Source: Helichrysum umbraculigerum (taxonomy: Eukaryota; Streptophyta; Magnoliopsida; Asterales; Asteraceae). Taken from it: a stretch of DNA of 64,000 bases. Each line of letters begins with the position of its first letter. Position 1 is the stretch's first letter. A program made the position numbers and the translations under genes. Shown piece by piece: positions 31,946 through 45,040 of this stretch. The notes under the pieces are model-generated. The model saw nothing but the letters and a program-made list of their open reading frames with translations, made no database searches and was not told the DNA's origin. The stretch covers positions 6,052,501 through 6,116,500 of the forward strand of contig CATIUR010000002.1 of NCBI GenBank assembly GCA_949592205.1, given 5' to 3'.

Positions 31946-32429
31946 AAAAGTTACTGTTGCATACATATCTATTAGGTTTTCAATCAAATTAACGCAACTT
32001 GGTGAACGTATTTACAGGTACTACACTCTTTACTAAAGTTTGAGGTGGTATTTTTTTAACCCTTTTTATCTTTGAACGAGTTGATTTTGATTATGTTTTA
32101 TCGTTAATAGTCAAATTGGTTCATTCAAGTGGAATGTTTTGATAGTTTTTGTGAGATGAAGTGTGGGTAAACATACAAAAACAACGAGAGGTAATAACTT
32201 TATTCTATGATCGTTGTCCAATAACCATTGAAATCTTTTCTTTTTTCACTTCATTATATAAAGTTTTCAACCTTTTGATTATCAGAATATGGCGTATAAC
32301 TAATTAATGAAAATGAACACATATTACAAATACAATAGGGATATTATTATTTTTACACTGTTGTTTTCATTAACTTAAAAAGTAGAACTTAATTTTGGCT
32401 TTGATACGGAGTAGATGAAGAACTATTGA

Positions 32430-32793
32430 ACCTGCTGCTTATTGTTGGGATGCTGAAACCAAGTATTCTTATGGTTGGATTGAGCATGTTGGGATTGCCA
32501 ACAGATCTGCATATGACATGCCTGCACACTCGGTAAGAATTTCAATATTTTTAGTAAACTTTATCAACCATATTGCACGTTGGGCTGATGTGATTTATAA
32601 GTTGTTTGATTTGAGTTTTCACATCAATGATGTATATGTATTGACATGCCTGATTTTTAAAGGACATATTTAAAAGATGATATTTTTCTATGCTTTTTAT
32701 ATTTGGGTGGTATTAACTGGATAAAAAGTGGTGTTGCTCGTGTAGCTCAAGAGAAATTCGCAGAACCGAAGAAGTGGATTGACACCATTAAAT
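32430..32793 (+). pseudogene. Fragment of glycyl-tRNA synthetase, two exons
   Basis: The first exon (to 32532, then a GT donor) reads CWDAETKYSYGWIEHVGIAN, then RSAYDMPAHS, a signature stretch of eukaryotic glycine-tRNA ligase near motif 3. The second piece (about 32720-32793) reads SGVARVAQEKFAEPKK after a one-base insertion and ends in TAA. The enzyme charges tRNA-Gly. Here only about 60 of some 680 residues remain, with the intron kept. It cannot be active. Confidence 0.8.
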
Positions 32794-34900
32794 AAGTTTG
32801 TTTCTAAGGTGTTGTTATCATTGCCATATTCATGTTCTATCAGTCATGTAATTGTTTTATAATATGTGACAGGAGTTTGGGAAGCAGTAACATGGACAAC
32901 CATGATTTATGTGTGGAGGAACATGAACAAAAGGGTATTTGGCCCATCAGGTATGCACACTACATCATTAGTTAGAAAATATTGTTGATGTCATTTAATC
33001 TTAAAAAAGGTTCATAATGAAAGTTAATAGAGGTTATAGTTATTGTAGAAAAGTATATATGGTTCTTAACCCAAAAACCATAAACAATTTTATAGTGATT
33101 TTCTTCACTAATCCAGGGATCTTTAAAACGATATTTAGGTTTGTATCACTTATACACTTTAGATTTTTAGCATAGGTTCAGTTTCAATCAAAGGTGGCCA
33201 TTCTGACCCTTACTTGTGATTGGATCAATTTGTGCTGTGTTTGATCAGTATTGGGCCAAACAAACTTTATTGGCAATCGGAAGTTGGGAACATCTCTTTT
33301 AACTTATTCAGTTTAAGTGTGGTTATTACTGCATTGGAAAAAAATATTTGATGTAAAATTAAAAATATACTTAATCTATGAATTTAATCATTAGCTGCTT
33401 CATCTATTTGTTTTCATTTTATATATTATTTAGAAATTATCAATATTGTAGGTATGAGTTGGGTCTGTCTTCCAAAAGTGATACAACTTATTGATCGATT
33501 TCATTAGCAATTCTGGGAGTGCTACGGATAAGAGAGTGATACTGGAAGTTGCAAAGATGAGTGATGAATTGGATATCACATGCTCAAAGAAGAGTGTGAA
33601 GATGCATGTGAAAGGAAATTGACAGAATGCATATAGGGTGCATTTGGGGAGGTATAAGAGTACTACAAATTTATGGGTTGATGTTATCCTTCGCAGCAAT
33701 CATGTGTTGCATCTTTGTGTGTACTAACATCATTTAGTTTATATTTTATTCAGGGTTTTTTTGTGAAACTCTTGCGCACACAGAATAGTCTTGAACAAAG
33801 GTAATCCGTTTACATTTTACATTTTCTTATATAAGTTGTAATTTGTATTCATTACTTTGTCGTATACTATTATAGTGTCGACGGGACATGGAGCTGAAAA
33901 TAAATAATAATATTTTGGAACTGCCATAGAATCTTGGGGTCACTGAATATGATAACGGCAATGCATATGCTGAGGTAACATATTTTTTGGTTACTAATTA
34001 ATATGTGTCACATACTCACATTGTAAAACAACGATCATAGAAAACCAAACTTGATTACTAAAGTTGTGCTTAAAACATATAGCAATGGGTACATGTGATG
34101 TTTAGAAGCAGTTTGGTGGCCATACTACTTGAAAGTCTGGACCACCGCCTAATATGATTACAAAATTCAAGTGGTTTCTATGAAGGAATAAGAAGTGAGT
34201 TTTGATTTATTTTTAAATTTTTTTTTTAAATGGTCAGTCAATGCTTGCGTTTTCACGTGGTGGTCTGTGCTAGATATATTTTCTTCAAAATAGACAAAAT
34301 TCCCGCTTTAATGGGACAGCAGGAGTTGAAATCGAAATTTAAAAGGCAATACGTATCACTCAAATTTCCACGGTCAACGCTCGATCCCCATGGTCCACTT
34401 TAAATCGAATATACCCACTTTAATACACATGTGGGACAACGGGTATCGCGTATCTCCAAAATACATGCGCGATGGGAATTTCAGCAGGTTTTTATAGTCC
34501 TTTTTTAACTCTTTGGTAGTGGCTGTTAAAGACGGAAACATGTGATTTATGTTTGTGTTTGTATAGGATTCTGGCAAGTGCAGGATATTTTTCCGATAAA
34601 GACATTATCATCGATGATATGGATGATAGATGACAGGATTCTGGCAAATGGAAGATCGAATAAGAAAGTGGGATGGAATAAATTGATACGACTTAGATCA
34701 ACATATTCATTTGGCGTCAAAGGTAAAATTCCAGCATGAGTGGAACTTATCGCCATAACAATATTAGTTCACAGTTTTAGTTCTAATTAAAGGTAGCAAG
34801 TTTGACCCATTTTTTTTTATTTTTTTTTTCACTTTGAGTAATTTATATGAACACATCTTTCTTTGGTATTTGCAGGTTTAAGAATTGAGATATGTGTATT
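32794..34900 (+). other. Further exon-like scraps of unknown origin
   Basis: Short open stretches with possible splice borders occur at 32873-32945 (VWEAVTWTTMIYVWRNMNKR, resembling the zinc-binding tail of a plant LINE RT), 33500-33624 (DKRVILEVAKMSDELDITC), about 33900-33975 (NLGVTEYDNGNAYAE after a stop) and 34562-34735. I recognise none of them securely. All read on the plus strand, as do the identified captured exons upstream. Confidence 0.35.
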
Positions 34901-36857
<1,957 letters not shown>

Positions 36858-36858
<1 letters not shown>

Positions 36859-36867
36859 ATATATATA
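36858..36867 (+). promoter_or_regulatory. Possible TATA box of the IRE1-like gene
   Basis: TATATATA lies about 75 bp upstream of the proposed ATG at 36940, the usual spacing for a plant core promoter. The region is AT-rich, so the call is weak. Confidence 0.35.
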
Positions 36868-36939
36868 GTTTGTTCGGGTTAATTCATAATTCATCTCGAC
36901 AATATTCATCGTTTTTTTTGCTCATTAAATTCTTTAAGT

Positions 36940-39900
36940 ATGTCAACGACTTTATTAGTTTCTCCAATAGGCGTTTGCTCTTTAGTTTGTAACGAGACCG
37001 GATTCGTTTATTGGTCCGAGAATACCATCCCCAAAGGTATCGATTTGTATAAGGAAGATCACCAAGGTGACGAACGTTTGAAGTTGCATGCATGCGAGAA
37101 TGGAACTTTGGAGCTTCTTTACACTCATGCGGACTCTACGACCGAGGTACGAGATTTATCTTTATCTTTTTACGTTTTCTATATCAAGATTTTTGTTTAC
37201 TAGTCGTAGATTTTAGAGATATTGAAAGAATAGCTAGAAGGATCTAATCGTTGCTTAAGATATTAAATGAATTTACAATGGATTTATAATGTTTTTTGTT
37301 TTATTTTGTGAAAATATTAGAAAAAGTTACGTAGCATAATAAACACACACCCACACACTACTTTAGTAAAAAATCACCGTGTCCTCGAGTGAGTTTACAA
37401 TTTTTCCTCGTACTCTCGAACTTGCAACTTTTGTGACTTGGGCATACTAATACTGAGTATAATCAGACTGCTACTAACGGGACGTCGGTGGGGGGCGTCG
37501 GTTGTACCGACGCACCGACGCCGTTGGCACGGGGCGTCGGTACGCCGCGTCGGTGGGTGTGCGTCGGGAATCCGACGGGAGAGAGAGAGGGAAATAGTGG
37601 GGGCCACCGGTCGGGATCCGTTGCAAGCTTAAAAAAAAAAAAAAAAAAAATTTAAAAATCAATTTACCACTATAAATTCAAACCAAACCCAACCAATTTT
37701 TCACAACATTCACACTCTAACTTTCAAATATTTCACAACTTTATACAATTTTACTTTTCAATTTACCACTTTCCACCCATTTTCACAACATTCACACCCA
37801 ATCCAACAAAATATTTCACAACTTCTACAACTTCAATATTATTTCCATTTCATTTCTTTTACCCATTTTTTCACCATTTTTATACCAATTCATCTACAAA
37901 TTAAAACACCATTTTCTTAACATGTCTGGATCCGATTCCGATCGAGACGATTTAAATGCCGTCCTAGCCGCATATAATCCGGTCGCTACCCGTGTACAAC
38001 AAGATACGTCATCCGATTCGGACGAGGAGATTGAAGTACGCGTTCCACGTCCGAGACGTTATTTTCCAAGAGATCGTTATGCCGCCGGCCAACGTTTATA
38101 TCAAGACTACTTTGCCGAGAACCCGACATTCCCGCTTGATTTCTTTCGTCGTCGCTTTCGGATGAGTCGGCCAATGTTTATACATTTATGCCAAGGTATC
38201 TTATCGTACTCCCACCATCCGATACCCCCTTACTTTCTTTATTTCCATCAAGGTCTAGACGCAACCGGAAAACCCGGATTTAATGTTTTCCAAAAAGTCA
38301 CGTCGGCCTTACGGCAAATGGCATACGGTTGTGCCGCCGACTTGTTCGATGAATACCTACATATGGGTCAACAAACATCATACGATTGTTTGGACAACTT
38401 TTGTAAATGTATTTTTCATATGTATTCACGTGAGTATTTAAGAAAACCAACACTCCATGATGTGCAACGATTGCATCAACGCCATGCGGAACTACACGGT
38501 TTTCCGGGTATGCTTGGAAGTATAGATTGTATGCACTGGGCTTGGAGAAATTGCCCAATTGCATGGCAAGGTCAATACACTCGAGGTGATCACGGGTATC
38601 CAACAATCATGCTTGAAGCCGTTGCCTCCTACGATTTGTGGATTTGGCACGCTTTCTTTGGTCCTGCCGGATCGAACAACGACATCAACGTTCTCAATGA
38701 ATCTGATTTATTCCAAGACTTACTACAAGATCAAGCTCCTCAAGTCAACTTCACTATTGCCGGTCAACAATTCACCAAAGGGTATTATCTCGGCGATGGA
38801 ATATATCCGGAATGGTCGACGATTGTGAAGTCGTTCAAGTATCCGTTGACAGAAGCCGAGTCAAGGTTCAAGAGGTACCAAGAATCGGCAAGGAAAGATG
38901 TGGAACGGGCATTCGGGGTACTTCAAGGCCGTTGGCAAATCTTGAAAAACCCCGCTAGACCATATAGCGTCAACAAAATACGGCGAATCATGTATTGTTG
39001 TGTAGTTTTACACAACATGATAATCGAAGACAATGGACGCAATATGTGTACACACGAGGAAGAGTATTGGACAAACCCGGAAAATCTACCTCAACGAACG
39101 TGGGAAGAAAGGGTAGCGGTGCAACTACGTATGGATAAAGAATTGCGTGACCGTGTCGTCCATCATCGTCTTCGCGATGCCCTCATCGAACACATCTCGA
39201 GCCTCCCACCAAATTTCCGAACGCGTTAGCTAGTTTTAATTTATTATTAATAAATGTATATTTTTTTTCCTTTTTAAGAATTGTAATTTTTTCTTTTTTT
39301 AGGAATTGTAATTTTTTCTTTTTTTAGGAATTGTAACATTTTATTTTTTTAGGATTTGTAATATTTAATTTTTAATTAATGTAATGTTTTTAGTTTTAAT
39401 TTAATGTGTTATTTAAGTTTTTGTATTAAATAAATAGATTAAATAGTGTGTGGGGCCCTGAAAATAAGGGAAGTGATGTTGCTGTTGGCAGGGGTGTGTC
39501 AGTTGTGTGTCAGTTGTGTCAGTCTGACGTGGCGCTGAGCTGGCAGGCAACTGACGCGTCAGTTCGTGTCACGGTTGGGAGAGGCCTCATAGCTTGTAAT
39601 AGTTAATTAATTTTGTAATGTTATCGTTTTTTTGTGTGTCAGAGGGTACAAATCGAAAGAAATATTCTTCAGCAATTTTTTGGCGCTAACCATCTTGCAG
39701 AAGTCATCGTATCAGACGAAAATTTTGATGTTAAGTGTTCAACGGGGATATCATCAAGAGATGAGTTAATTAAAATTAGAAAGGTTAATTACAAGATTGA
39801 AGCAGATTTATATTATTTGAGGTTTTCGATATATGAATTAGATGTTGCTGAAAATGTGGAATGTAGAGTACTTCAAGCTGTTGATATGAATGAATTCATA

Positions 39901-42258
39901 CGAGTTTGTCGTAAATTGAATGTAAAGGAATTTAAGGATGAAACACTTGAAGATATAGTGTTGCACAATCGCATTTCTTCGAATAAAAAAATTGTCCTAG
40001 GAGATTTTTTGCTCGAGACAGAAAAATCAGTTGTGCATTTAGGGACGTTTGAGGGCTTCAAGGTAAAAGTCAAAGTGATGAATAAAACGAGAGGCTTTTC
40101 AGAGATGTATAATAATCTTTGGCTGACAAAAGATTGCAATAACATTGTAACGTTCTATGGAACTGAGTTTCATGAAGATCATCGTCGCATTTTACTCGCC
40201 TTTGAGCACTGTAAATTCACTTTACGTGACTATGTGGGTTGTGAGGGCATTGATGTACGATATATTAAGACGTGGAGGAAATTAATAAGGTATTTTTATG
40301 ATGTGTATTAATAATATCGACTAATTGGACCTTTTACAAAATCATTAAATCTTTGTGTTTTTTAATTGCAGTGGACTGATAGTTGGATTAGATCATATCC
40401 ACGAGAAACATTTATGCCATAATAACCTTAATCCAGATAATATCCTGGTGGGCAAGATCAACGGTGGGTATCGATGTAGAATTTCTGGAATGAGTAGTTG
40501 CAGACCGGCCAACGATAAAGGCAAGTATTCATCTTATACATTTATATGTTGCTTATGGTCTTTCAGATTGCTTATTTCTTATATCTTTTTGCGTATGTGC
40601 TGTTTTTTAAGCGAAAGCAATTTTGTAATATCAAGAAATACTTATGCTTATCTTGTTATTTAAAGATAATTAATATTTTATTGAGTATTATTTAACCTAA
40701 TTACAGATGGTTAGCAAATCATACACTATGAGTACTTACATAATAAGTCATCTCAAACATATCATTTGGTTAATTTGTGGAATATATTTAGATATCTTCA
40801 TCATTTCCGTTTATTCTTAACAGGTTTGGACCTCAATTGTTTCGTACGAATTTTACTCTTCATCTTTGGTAACCACAAGTTCGACGACATAGATTACTCT
40901 TACAATGAAACAAACTACCAGGATTTGGTTGATGATCTACCCGATTATTTAAGTGAAGTTAAAGATGTAATCTCCAATTTGCTAAACCCACAATTATTAG
41001 AAAGGTATGACACATGGCTGGTATTTCGGTTTTTAGATGTGATTTGTAAGATAATTATATAGGCAAAAATTCATTGTTTTTACTATAGACAAATAGGCCT
41101 TTTGGAAGATGATGTCTAATCAATAATTTAATCTTATGCAGACCGGACCTGAGATGGGTTTACAATCATATTTGGCTTTGGAGTGCTGAACGACGTCTCA
41201 AATTTGTGAAAGAGGTGAGTGACACGATACAAAGAGACTTTAAACTCAAAAGTCGAATAAATAGGTGTTATCCTATCAATCATAAAGATCAAAAGTGGAC
41301 CGAGGCTTTCACCAGCACACTTGTTGACGATATGAGTAGAAATAATCCAGTGGGTGGTAATGCGAGCAGTAATCACATGGCGGGTAATCCGAGCAGTAAT
41401 TGCACGTGGGGTAATGCGAGCAGTAATTACAATAATCCAGCGAGGGGTAATGCGCGTGGTAATCACATGCGGGGTAATCCGAGCAGTAATTGCACGTGGG
41501 CTAATCCGAGCAGTAATTACAATTATCCAGCATGGAGTAATACGAGCATATATCACCGGCATCACCCTTATCTAGGGGAGGGTAATTCGAGCAGGACTCA
41601 CCATTTTCGAGGTAGGGCTAATATGCCTGGTAATTACAATCATCAAACGACGGGTACGAGTGGTAATTACAATACTCCAGCGGGCATTAATCACACGCGG
41701 GGTAATCCGAGCATTAATTGCACGTGGGGTAATGTGGGTAATGCAAGCAGTTATTACAATAATCCAGCGGGGGGTAATGCGAGTAGTAATCACATCTGGG
41801 TTAATTCGATGAGTAATTACAATAATTACAACAATCCAACGGGGGGTAATCCGAGTAGTAATCAGAGGTGGGCTAATACGAGTGGTAATCACATTCATCA
41901 ACCGAGTGGTATTTACAATCATCAACCGACGGGTAATATGAGTGGTAATCACAATCATCAACCGCCGGGTAATACAAGTGGTAGTACGGGTAACTACGAT
42001 GCTTCTAAAGTTTCCAGCCTGTTGAGATTCATGAGAAATTTCATGAATCACAGGGATTCGATTAAGAAACCGGATCGTGATTTACTTGGTTCAGTTGACA
42101 ATGATTTGGAGAAGAATTTTCGTGAGAAATTTCCAGGATTGTTGTTATGCTTATACAAGGAAATGAGAAGCTTGTTAAATGAGTTACCAGACTCATCAAA
42201 AGTACCAGAATTTTATGAAGTTCGTGAGATAGAAGAGTTGAGTGATTGGAGCTACTAA
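36940..42258 (+). CDS. IRE1-like pseudokinase with a KEN-type RNase domain, five exons
   Basis: Proposed exons: 36940-37146, 39643-40289, 40372-40520, 40824-41004 and 41142-42258. All phases agree and no stop occurs, giving 766 residues. Introns are GT-AG except the third, whose donor is AG|GCAAGT. There is no signal peptide or sensor domain. Residues about 185-390 match the IRE1 kinase (VVHLGTFEG, NIVTFYGTE, GLDHIHEKHLCHNNLNPDN). HRD has become HNN, the DFG Asp is Gly, and the activation segment is missing, so it should be kinase dead. The RNase domain starts at about 405 (WLWSAERRLKFVKEVSD). After a repeat insertion (462-679) it resumes with Y680, R693, N694 and H698 in LLRFMRNFMNHR. As I recall human IRE1, these match its RNase residues Y892, R905, N906 and H910 with the same spacing. 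IRE1 cuts bZIP mRNA in the ER stress response. Exon 1 is the least certain part; the reading could also start inside exon 2. Confidence 0.75.
37470..39600 (+). mobile_element. PIF/Harbinger-type DNA transposon in intron 1 of the IRE1-like gene (ends approximate)
   Basis: An intact transposase gene (37922-39229) lies between two GC-rich blocks: about 37480-37620, rich in GACG/CGTCGG, and about 39450-39590, with GTGTGTCAGTTG repeats. A poly(A) run lies at 37630-37650. I could not define terminal inverted repeats or the 3-bp target duplication, so the borders are estimates. It lies on the same strand as the host gene and inside its first intron. Confidence 0.7.
37922..39229 (+). CDS. Harbinger-like transposase (plant transposon protein family), 435 aa
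   Basis: ATG at 37922 (MSGSDSDRDD) opens a 435-residue frame with an acidic N-terminus, a helix-rich DNA-binding part (FPLDFFRRRFRMSRPMFIHL) and a DDE nuclease. Likely catalytic residues are Asp in GSIDCMHW (about residue 202), Asp in YYLGDGIYPEW (about 295) and Glu in KDVERAFGVL (about 331). The size and order fit the plant Harbinger/Plant_tran family. Those elements usually also need a Myb-like partner, which is not seen here. The frame has no stops, so the element may still be able to excise or was active recently. GC content is much higher than in the flanking DNA. Confidence 0.93.
   Translation: MSGSDSDRDDLNAVLAAYNPVATRVQQDTSSDSDEEIEVRVPRPRRYFPRDRYAAGQRLYQDYFAENPTFPLDFFRRRFRMSRPMFIHLCQGILSYSHHPIPPYFLYFHQGLDATGKPGFNVFQKVTSALRQMAYGCAADLFDEYLHMGQQTSYDCLDNFCKCIFHMYSREYLRKPTLHDVQRLHQRHAELHGFPGMLGSIDCMHWAWRNCPIAWQGQYTRGDHGYPTIMLEAVASYDLWIWHAFFGPAGSNNDINVLNESDLFQDLLQDQAPQVNFTIAGQQFTKGYYLGDGIYPEWSTIVKSFKYPLTEAESRFKRYQESARKDVERAFGVLQGRWQILKNPARPYSVNKIRRIMYCCVVLHNMIIEDNGRNMCTHEEEYWTNPENLPQRTWEERVAVQLRMDKELRDRVVHHRLRDALIEHISSLPPNFRTR
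41341..41994 (+). repeat. Asn/Gly/Ser-rich coding repeat inside the RNase domain
   Basis: An in-frame imperfect minisatellite encodes about 218 residues built from units like GNASSN, NPSSNCTWGN and SNYNNPAGGN, and later NHQPTGN. It is flanked by RNase-domain sequence on both sides (TLVDDMSR before, YDASKVSSLL after). The stretch is hydrophilic, prion-like in composition, and contains many N-x-S/T triplets. It has no stop or frame break, so it is under coding constraint or very young. Confidence 0.85.
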
Positions 42259-42462
42259 TATTTTGAATAACTGCTACCTTGGAGTTGGTGGTGTATTGTT
42301 GGAAGTTTATTCATACATCAATTTTCTGTTACATTACAAAATACATTTATTTTATTCTATTAACTTATTTCCCTTTATTTAATTCTTGATGATTGATTGA
42401 TGATTAATTAACACTATCACGTTATCTATATCCCTATAAAACTTTTCATTGTCATGTTATGT

Positions 42463-42466
<4 letters not shown>

Positions 42467-42530
<64 letters not shown>
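42467..42530. repeat. (TA)n microsatellite
   Basis: An uninterrupted TA run of about 64 bp about 200 bp downstream of the IRE1-like stop codon. Confidence 0.95.
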
Positions 42531-42535
<5 letters not shown>

Positions 42536-43376
42536 CTTCACTGGAGACCTGGGGTTTATTGACTATCACAAGTTAATATGGTAATCCAAGAATATATTAT
42601 CATGATGATTGGCGTTACTTTGTTCATAAATTGATTTATGTACGTTTTCATACTCTAAATAAATTTACACAATCTTCATCGGAAAGTTTCTTCTTTTGAA
42701 TTTGAGATCGAACACATTAATTTGATATTTGCAATCATATTTTTGTTATCATAGAAAAGGCTGGCATATTTGCTGCAGAGAATTGTACGAGAATAAAGTT
42801 ATGTGAGTCAATACCAACTGTGCAAATGTATAACTGCATGTATGAGATCGAATACCAAAATTTACATTTTACATCTCTCAAGTTATGATCTTGAAAAACT
42901 GGTAATTAATATCGTGTGATTAGGTGATGAAATGTACGTCAAAGAAGCTGCCACACTGTTAAATTGGTAGAATTGCATCCCTCACTCCAACCAAAAGTAC
43001 CAGGTAGATGCACAAGGAAAAAATTATGTGATGGATTTTGGAAGCGTAAATTAACCACCTACTGATCCACACAAAGAAACATTTGCTCACGTTGCAAAGG
43101 TAAGAAACCATTCAATCTTCTTGATGTATACCACGTTAAGGACCCCAGGGTACATCAAACAAAACATAAAAGACACATTTTTACGCGATGAACTCTACCA
43201 ATGAAAAACAAAACCAGTTGAAATATTTACTTGGTTACTCGGAGAATGATGTGATTGGGGTGTAGGTACAATAGGAAACGCGTACAGTCTGACCCTTCCA
43301 AGTAAATGAAGGGAAGATGAAGATACCTCGCAGAATGAATGTACACAATTAACAAGGACCGTCAATCTTCATCTTT
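42531..43376. other. Intergenic; short unrecognised coding-like stretch
   Basis: Around 42935-43110 the plus strand has exon-like pieces (DEMYVKEAATLLN, stop, DAQGKNYVMDFGS, stop, HKETFAHVAK before a GT donor). I do not recognise the source. Nothing else was found. Confidence 0.3.
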
Positions 43377-45040
43377 TCAACACATCAAGAGAAGAGCCTC
43401 ACGGGTTCTACTAAGCAGGCTAAGTGCCGTTGCAGCAATATGATGTCCGGTTAGCCCAGCTAGAGCAAGTTGCTCCATTGGTGATGCAAGCTCCACGTAG
43501 TTATCTGGTAACACAATCAGGCTCCACTGGAAAAGTAAACAATTTTATGCAAGATTAAGGCCTATATATTTCACGAGACGAGGAAATTTCAAATGTAGAA
43601 AGAATCATAGACTTTTTAAAAGCATTGTACTTGGTTTTGAGTTACTAAAATATAACCATTTTGGCCTTTCTAACAAAATGAACAAATAACATTCTGCTTA
43701 TTAATAATAAGTAACATGGACAAAATTCCAAGTTCTGAAAGAAGAGATTGGGCTCTAAGGCAATTCTGGACCATAGCTCCATCCCCAAACAAAGCAATGT
43801 CCTTACCCTCTACGAAATTGTTCCTTTGCCAATCTGGAGACAACAACATTCAGTTGAGGAATAAAGCGTGTTCAAAAGAATACGCCTAGTGATTATTTAT
43901 TCTATGTGAACGAATGTTTTAAATTAGAAACATATAGTACTCCGTCCGTCCCATTTAAAATGTCCACATTACTAATTTGGGATGTCCCATTATAAGTGTC
44001 CACTTTAATATTTAACCAAAAAGACTTTATGGGACAACAACATTCAGTTGAGGAATAAAGCGTGTTCAAAAGAATACGCCTAGTGATTATTTATTCTATG
44101 TGAATGAATGTTTTAAAATAAAAACATATTGTACTCCGTCCGTCCCATTTAAAATGTCCACATTACTAATTTGGGATGTCCCATTATAAGTGTCCACTTT
44201 AATATTTAACCAATAAAAAAAGACTTTAATGGGTAGATTTGATATTTAATTGATGAAAAGTGTAGTTAGTGAAGAATAAATAGTAAGTGGAACCTACTTT
44301 ACTTAGTCTTAAAATTTTTTGAGGAGAGAGAAGGTTAAATGTATTACGGAGTATATAGTAGTATAGATATAGATATACAACTTCCAGCACCTTTAGATTC
44401 AACTCAAGAATGCGTTTGAAGTGAATAACTTGAGTTTAGAAGATCAGCGAGTAGATAAATTATCATAAAAAATGGTAGCAATAACTAATGGGGGCAATTT
44501 CAAACCATTTACTTATTAAGGGTTGTTTGCGGTTGTGTTTTAACTCAAAGGGGAAGCTACAAGGGGAACAGGTGGAAGTCTTCAAAATCTAATTTGATCC
44601 ATACAACTCCGCAAATTGATTTTATAAAAAAATTCAGATCATTACTAAAAAACTACTCATTTTGTAATCATACTTATTGCATTAGTTCATTAACAAAAAA
44701 AATTGGGACATAATATGGTTTGTGCACCAATTCGACCCGATTATAGTATGACCAGTACCAACCCAGATCCCATATGCCCAACCGGCTCATCTTGCCATCT
44801 GCAACGACTCAGATTGTTTGTTTGCAACAAATTTCAAATGGTGAGAATCGTTAATCATTTGCAAACAATTATGGCATGTGTGCAACATATGGACGTATGG
44901 CCACATTTTACCTCAATGGGAACTCCATGGCATATAGTGATATAGAGCTGTTTGCTTTCACAAGGCACCTATCATGGCCTATCATCAATGCATGATGCAG
45001 GCCACCATGTTAGCAAGCTCAACCTCATCAGAAGGTACTA
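43377..45040 (-). pseudogene. DXS (1-deoxy-D-xylulose-5-phosphate synthase)-like pseudogene
   Basis: The last exon (43526-43377) is open and reads VLPDNYVELASP, EQLALAGLTGHHIAATALSL and ends in TGA, matching the C-terminus of DXS. It starts right after a TTTTCCAG acceptor. The previous exon (about 43850-43740) reads VEGKDIALFGDGAMVQNC after a frameshift. Further upstream, 45040-44970 reads PSDEVELANMVA, then breaks; IDDRP follows in another frame. DXS makes the first intermediate of the plastid isoprenoid pathway. The order is right for one minus-strand gene, but the copy has frameshifts and stops and is interrupted by a MITE duplication (43840-44357). The N-terminal thiamine-binding part was not found. 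Confidence 0.75.
43840..44357 (+). repeat. 194-bp tandem duplication containing a Stowaway-like MITE
   Basis: The segment beginning ACAACAACATTCAGTTGAGG at 43840 recurs at 44034 (unit about 194 bp). Each copy contains a MITE start, TACTCCGTCCGTCCCATTT, at about 43939 and 44132. The second copy continues to a degenerate right end (ATTACGGAGTAT) at about 44342-44354; the first stops short. The CTCCGTCCGTCCC end is typical of Tc1/mariner-derived Stowaway-like MITEs in plants. Confidence 0.75.
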
